64,000 nucleotides of DNA from NCBI GenBank assembly GCA_963573315.1, contig OY752143.1, positions 1,488,001-1,552,000 on the forward strand. Direction: 5' to 3'. The notes under the pieces were generated by a model, which was not told where the DNA came from, did no database searches, and was given only the letters and a program-made list of their open reading frames with translations. The position numbers and the translations under genes were made by a program. Positions 58,804-64,000 of this stretch are shown piece after piece. How positions within the stretch are numbered: the stretch's first letter is position 1; each line of letters begins with the position of its first letter. This stretch comes from Entomortierella parvispora. Its lineage: Eukaryota; Mortierellomycota; Mortierellomycetes; Mortierellales; Mortierellaceae.

Positions 58804-61800
58804 TCAGTCCCAGTACACGTCGCCGGGGGCAACCTCTCTCTGTGAGACCTCGACCGCTACTCTTCCCTTAGCATCCATGGTGGCCGAATCCGTCGTTGTC
58901 GACAACCCAGCATTGTTCAATTCCATGGTCTCCAATTCTGCAAATCCTCTGGGATCTTTAGGTAGCCATACAGGCTGCGCCTGTGTCCACAATCCTGGGT
59001 TCACGTAGGCGTACGCGTCTGGCACCATAGTCTCGGCCGCTGGATCATTAGACGACAAGATGCTTTGATTAGCCCCTAAAACTTGCAACGACGCACTCTT
59101 TGCTGGCCATGCACTGTTCGTGCTATTCCCAGCCCCTCCGCCAAAAGGTTGCAAAAGAACAGCCTTTGGACGGTACTGATGACTACTTTGTTGTCGACGA
59201 TGTTGACCGGGACGATGTTGTTGTTGTGGAGCTTCGGATTGGGAGTTTGAAGAAGAAGAACGTTGGTGCTGAATAACGGAGGATGCGGGCGTAGCTGGTC
59301 CCGTTTCGGTTTTGTGTGTGGTGTTTTCAACAATAATCGAAGGAATTGGGGAATCGGCTGAGAGGTTGGACCTTGCTGATCCTTGTCTACTCAGCGTGGA
59401 GGGCTGTTGTAGCTGTCCTGATCCAAGAGAAGGTGAATCTGTCGTCCCTTGGATTTCAGAATGGGTGAGCTGTGATGGTGAGGAAAGAGCTACAGGCGAT
59501 TTGGCAGATGGACCCGGAGAATAAATTTCCTTTGAGGTTTCCGGATCTGGGATCGGAGAAGCTGGATCCTTGTAGGGCGATTTCTCGTGGAAGGATTCTT
59601 GCGCCGGGACGGGGTTGATGTTTTCTGCCGAGTTGGAGGTTGAGATTGGAGTGGGGGTTGAGCGGCGATAGTTACCTAGATCAGCTTGTCCGATCACACC
59701 CGAATGCTGTTCCAGACCAACATCCCCTCCTGTTGTACTACCACATCCAGCACCACTCTCCAGTCCACGAGTACTGAAAACCTCAGCTGGAACGTATTTG
59801 AGCAAGGGTTTGAACAGGCCATGGCGCATGAAACCGATCATAACCACTGTCGGAACAAACGCCAACAACATGATCACAGATGGGCCGACTGCCTTCTGGA
59901 GAACAAAGAGGCCCAGCATGACGAGCTCGAAAATAACGACTGCCACGTAGACTTGGTCAATGATTCGGGGAAAAATCTGCCCACCAGTATCGAAAGGTTG
60001 ACGGTATACGTATAGGAACATATGTCGGAAGGCCAGATAGTACATTCCGAAATATATAATCATGAATGGCAGAATGATAGGTTGGATCGTTGAGTAGATA
60101 AGTCCTGAAAAAAGACGACAGAAGTAAGCGATTGGTCTCTGAAGGTACAGAACTTCAGCAAATCAATTGTAGTCTCAAGAACTTACCAATTGCAAAAGCG
60201 ATGGTATGGACAGGGATTGTGGTTCCCCAGTCAACGGAACCCATTGTCCTCTCAGTGACATACATCTGGCGAGGCGTCGAAGATCGAAATTTGCCAATGT
60301 GGTACATGATCAATGGTCCAATCTGGAGCAACATCATGGGAATTCCAATCAAGGACAGCAATATAAAACTGAGGAAGAAAGTCGACGCCTCAGGGAGGGT
60401 TGAGGCAAGCATAGCCATGATCTCTGAAGGATTGTTCTTGATCTGCTGGACTGCAGCAAAGATTCCGTTGGCCAAGGTGGTGACGAGAAGGACATGAACA
60501 ACCTGCGAGAAAAAGGTTTGAAGACCATCGATTAGTACCGAAATGGTGTCGATGGCATCAGCGCAAAAGAAAACCGAAATCGATGACTAAAGAGATAACT
60601 CACGCTGAACCAGTGGAAGGACGTCATGACCTCCAGTGTTTTTGTTGTATTCAGAACCGCTCCACCGAGATGCGCCAACTCTGTAGGGCGGTTCAAGTTG
60701 AATTAATTGGAGTACCAACATATAACATCGAACGCGGATTACCAGTTATTGGCAACTTACTGTAGAGGACTATAGGAAGGATCATCATCAAGACTGCCAG
60801 TCCAATTGGTGGCAACAGACCCTGAATAACCCCCAGAGCTACTTTGGGTAGACTGTATACACCTTTCAAAAATGGTGCAAACCTGACAATCGCGTCCAGC
60901 TTTGCAACCGAGGCCACGAACGCCACAGGTACGGCCCAAAGAACAATCAATGCTAACGCCAATAGAGTCGCGAGAATTCTTCGAAGCAGGCGCGACATGG
61001 GCGTCAATCCCAAGTTTTCCCAGATCACGTCCTTTGGGTGAACCTCCAAGTATCCTGGACCCTTGGAGACCGTCTCCTTCTTATCCACAGCCTCCATGGC
61101 AGTATGTGCTCCTATTTGGCTATTGAACTGTAGAAAAGCAGAGTTCATCCTATCCTGATCCTGGTTATCGTGCATGCCCCCCAATCCCGCTTGTTGACGT
61201 GCCAAGATCGAAGAGTTCATGTTGGACAACTCTGACCGATAGGTGTTGATGGAATCCACTTTTTCCGCACCACAGCAACTGGCAAAAAGAGTCATGGGAA
61301 AAGTAGCTGGACGGTGCTTGGGTCGTTTCTCTGGAGGAAAAGTATCGTCCCCTCCCGCCAAGTTTGCTTGCTGCTGCTGACGAAGAAGATCTGTTGAACC
61401 CTGTGAGACCTCTGAGGGTTGTCTCGGTGCTGACCCTCCTTGCTCCTTCTGTTGAAGTATTAGCTTTGCTTTGATCAGCGCACATTCGGCCGTCTCGAGC
61501 TTGTTGGTGAGAGCAATCCTCTTTGCGCACTCTTTTTGAAGGGCTTTGGCTCCGTATGCCATCCAGACCCGTTTTAATCCCCCGGGAAAGGATCCGAACG
61601 CCTGTTGAAGAGACTGGGGACTATCCTCTCCTTTGGGGATACCAGTGACGAGGATTGTACTCGCTTGAAGAGATTGATAGTGTTGGTCGCTTGTCAAAAA
61701 TTGCTGCCTTCTGATGATGTACCGCCGGATACTGATGACACACATGGCCATAGTCGCTCCTGAATAAAAGGACAAAGTCAGAATCTCGTTTTAGTTTCGT

Positions 61801-62332
61801 GGTGGATTAGAAAGTGCCATAAGCATTGCTATTGAAGGAAGGAGGGAGAGAATGATAACCATAGATTCTACTTGCCACAAAAGAGAACGGTCAATATGAC
61901 GTGTCCCCAAAGTCGTTTTGGATCCGAGATATTGGCAATCGAGAGCTCATTCAATCCCACAAGTCCCAGTTGATGGTAAGCGTTGAGCGGGATCAGGATT
62001 GGGATCGCAAAGAAGGCAAAGAACATGAAAAGGTAAAATGACTTGTTCAAAAAGTCGAGGAACATGTACGCATCCAGTCCACAGTGATCGATGACCGCCA
62101 AGTCGTTAAGCTTTCTCGACCCAAAGACCCATCCTAAGATACCCTCGTTGTTGGTTTCGGGTCGCTCCCGCAAGGGGCCCATGTAAGTCTTTGGCTCATA
62201 GACCCTGGGATAACGTTTTCGGACGACTGCATAGACAAGGAAGAGAACGGCGGTGATTGCGGCAGTGAAGACGACCGAGGACACAAAGGTCGACACGGAT
62301 GCGTCGGTGCTGCCCTGACTCTTGTCTGCCAT
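58804..62332 (-). CDS. CSC1/OSCA/TMEM63-family mechanosensitive cation channel (DUF221)
   Basis: Calcium-permeable osmosensitive channel family of the plasma membrane or internal membranes. Exons: 62332-61876, 61759-60761, 60680-60604, 60502-60187 and 60104-58804, in phase, 1049 residues. The first intron begins GCAAGT (GC-AG), needed to join LTVLFC to GATMAMCVIS. Features: N-terminal segment plus VRKRYPRVYEPKTY, RPETNNEGILGWVFG and HCGLDAYMFLDFL typical of the family; a cytosolic loop with STILVTGIPKGE; VHPKDVIWENLGLTPMSR before the channel core; then multiple membrane segments including RQMYVTERTMGSVDWGTTIP. The last 300 residues are a disordered Ser/Gln-rich tail. An in-frame ATG at 62431 would add a hydrophobic 33 residues; I prefer 62332. 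Confidence 0.9.
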
Positions 62333-63252
62333 CGGACTGATACGGATTGCAAGAGTGAGGAAGAGAAACGAGAGGGAGAGAAGGTAGAGAAAGGAAGCAA
62401 AAGTCCTATGGGGATGACCCATAGTCGACACTGGTATGCCACAGCAAAAAGGGTCCGTTGGCAGTGGAATAACCCGACAGACACGAGCGGTGATGTGTGA
62501 AAAAAGGGGGAGGGTCGTCTAATTTGGTCTGCAAGGGTCTGCCGGCTCTCTTTTCCGCCACTGGCCCCCTGGTGCTTGACACCAGGGTTCGTCCGCACAG
62601 TCCTTCTTCCGCCATCCACATGCCAGTCGCGCGTTACTTGTTGCCGCCTGAACGGTCAACGCAGAGGCCTCCTGTTTTAGATCGGGTGTATGCTATGGTC
62701 CTGAACCAGACTGGAATCGCGTCAGGTCGATTTATTAATGACACTATTCCCATATGATGCCGTACATAGTCGCCCATATCGCAACCCATCCTGGTCCCAT
62801 TGACACCAGGAAATCGAATCTCTATTCCCTCTTGATCGCGAGTTTGACGATTGCTCCTGCAATCGGCTTGCTTGTTGAACGTTGTCACCCGATTCAGTCT
62901 GTACATGGCCCTTATATCCAGTCCGCTCCTAGCCCCACATGCATAAACCGGACCCTTTTCTCGCGTGCTGATCGCGTCTCATCTCAAGCCGCGATCTCTT
63001 CCCTTTGTCATCGTCCCTTCAGCACAATTCCAGAGTCATCCGCTCCGGTCCCTCAGACCAAGGAGACAAGAAGCTTGGAAACAATGCTTTTATAAAAGCT
63101 GGTGCAACCATGTATTTTAATTTTTCTCTCCATCCTCTTTTGTCTGCCCTCAGCACTACACATCCCTCCTCCTCACTCTGTTCTCTCCTCATTTACCCAA
63201 TCATCTATCTATCTCTCCAATCTATTGACCTCACACTTCTAATACATCCATC
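62333..63252. promoter_or_regulatory. Divergent promoter region with TATA box for the secreted repeat gene
   Basis: 920 bp between starts. TATAAAA at 63091-63097 lies within a palindromic CTTTTATAAAAG, about 155 bp before the plus-strand ATG, followed by a CT-rich leader. No additional gene recognised. Confidence 0.5.
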
Positions 63253-64000
63253 ATGCATCGCCCTGCACTTTTCTTGACTTTGGCCACTGTCGCCTTTGGT
63301 GCTTCTGCTCGATTCAACGCCGCTGCAGACGCTAACGCCAACGCCGTCTCTCAAGGTATTGCAAACACGCAGTCCCAAAACTTTATGAACCCTCCTGCGC
63401 TCGCCGCCCGCGACCTTCACCTGAATCTCCATGGAAATGTTCATACCGTCGATCAAGACAGGAACAAAGGAACTCGAGCATCTATTGACGTCCACCTTGG
63501 TCGTCGTCACACCGATGTCAATGCCAATGTCGATGCCGCATTGGGGCGCCGTGATGTAATTGCCGACACAAAGGTCGATATTGGCCGTCGGGACTTGAAT
63601 GTGGATGCGAAGTCCTTCGTGGACCCAAAGAAAATCGAAGAGGAGAAGAGCAGAACCTTGGTTGATGTTCATCTGAGTCGCCGCAATGTGGACATCTATT
63701 CCGAAATCGTGAAAACGAACCGGCCCGATAACATACAGGCGAACGCTGGTGCCTTGAACATCAATATCGGTACGTTGGAGCACCGCCGCCCGCTCTCTGT
63801 TCATCTCAACAGCAGGGACTTGAACGTCAATGCAGAGCTCTTGAAGGAAGGAAGGCCCGTGGATGTTAATGTCAACCCCCGCGACCTCAATGTCAATACG
63901 GAGCTTTTGAGGGAGGACAAACCTATCGATGTCAACGTCAACACCCGTGATCCCAATGTCAACACTGAACACCTCGAAGAGAACAAGTCTGTTCATATCA
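63253..64000 (+). CDS. Secreted repeat protein with dibasic sites, cut by the window end
   Basis: An ATG at 63253 opens a frame that stays open to the last base (249 residues seen). Residues 1-19 form a signal peptide (HRPALFLTLATVAFGASA). The rest is made of short Asn/Val/Asp-rich repeats. Arg-Arg pairs occur at residues 84-85, 99-100, 112-113, 143-144 and 178-179, three of them as GRR, cutting the chain into pieces of about 12-35 residues, as in Kex2-processed proteins. From residue 188 a 22-residue unit (RDLNVNAELLKEGRP then VDVNVN) repeats at 188, 210 and 232 with a single Arg before each Asp. No cysteines are present in the visible part. I recognise no named family; a surface repeat protein is the alternative to a peptide precursor. 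Opposite-strand frames here are shadows. Confidence 0.65.
   Translation, partial: MHRPALFLTLATVAFGASARFNAAADANANAVSQGIANTQSQNFMNPPALAARDLHLNLHGNVHTVDQDRNKGTRASIDVHLGRRHTDVNANVDAALGRRDVIADTKVDIGRRDLNVDAKSFVDPKKIEEEKSRTLVDVHLSRRNVDIYSEIVKTNRPDNIQANAGALNINIGTLEHRRPLSVHLNSRDLNVNAELLKEGRPVDVNVNPRDLNVNTELLREDKPIDVNVNTRDPNVNTEHLEENKSVHI

Noticed and set aside
63205-63996. 263-codon minus-strand frame
   Set aside because: Shadow of the secreted repeat gene, which has a signal peptide, TATA box and repeats on the plus strand.
1-64000. tRNA, rRNA, CRISPR or transposase genes
   Set aside because: No tRNA A/B-box pair with a cloverleaf, no rRNA stretch, no CRISPR-like spaced repeats and no transposase or reverse transcriptase motifs were recognised; a covariance-model scan would be decisive.

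Overview
The window is nuclear DNA of a filamentous fungus. Genes are split by short introns (mostly 45-450 bp, GT-AG with a few GC-AG, acceptors often TTAG or ACAG), intergenic DNA carries long CT/GA tracts and microsatellites, and the gene content is eukaryotic housekeeping. A complete head-to-head propionyl-CoA carboxylase pair, a UBE2T-type E2, a trimethyllysine dioxygenase and a TKL kinase ending in a C1 domain fit an early-diverging lineage (Mucoromycota, possibly Mortierella-like) better than yeasts. That placement is inference. Gene models were built by hand from splice signals and reading frame; internal intron phases were checked to be consistent. Layout: 0.1-1.06 kb, 3' part of a trimethyllysine dioxygenase (+). 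2.1-2.7 kb, an unrecognised, possibly broken minus-strand gene beside a degenerate tandem repeat. 3.9-6.3 kb, DHA2-type MFS efflux transporter (-). 8.2-11.2 kb, mitochondrial ribosomal protein mL38 (-) divergent from cytosolic RPS16 (+). 11.4-14.9 kb, a REX3-like N-terminal protein (-) divergent from an aldo/keto reductase (+). 15.1-16.7 kb, intronless PHO84-like phosphate transporter (-). 18.5-22.6 kb, MSC7-like aldehyde dehydrogenase (-) and membrane-anchored GH5 exo-beta-1,3-glucanase (-). 23.9-28.9 kb, UDP-galactose-type transporter (+) and a multi-pass GT31 glycosyltransferase (+). 30.3-33.7 kb, a large low-complexity protein with a WDEDF motif (-). 36.6-43.7 kb, PCCB (-) and PCCA (+) sharing a 1.4 kb promoter. 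43.8-47.3 kb, a UBE2T-like E2 with a 485-residue tail (-) divergent from TIM22 (+). 47.6-49.9 kb, a decayed FATP-type acyl-CoA synthetase pseudogene (-). 50.7-54.5 kb, LIMK/TESK-like kinase with C1 domain (+). 55.1-58.1 kb, an inverted repeat with 1281-bp arms that appear identical. 58.8-62.3 kb, CSC1/OSCA/TMEM63 channel (-). 63.25 kb to the end, a secreted repeat protein with dibasic sites (+), cut by the window. How the genes relate: PCCA and PCCB encode the two subunits of one mitochondrial enzyme, so co-expression from the shared interval is plausible. The sugar-nucleotide transporter, GT31 enzyme and glucanase form a cell-wall and glycan neighbourhood. Transporters, ribosomal proteins and import factors are unrelated neighbours, largely in divergent or convergent pairs with short intergenic gaps. 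The most unusual items are the inverted repeat with a sudden edge between identical and transition-rich diverged sequence, the dibasic repeat protein, the long-tailed Fanconi-type E2 and the acyl-CoA synthetase pseudogene.
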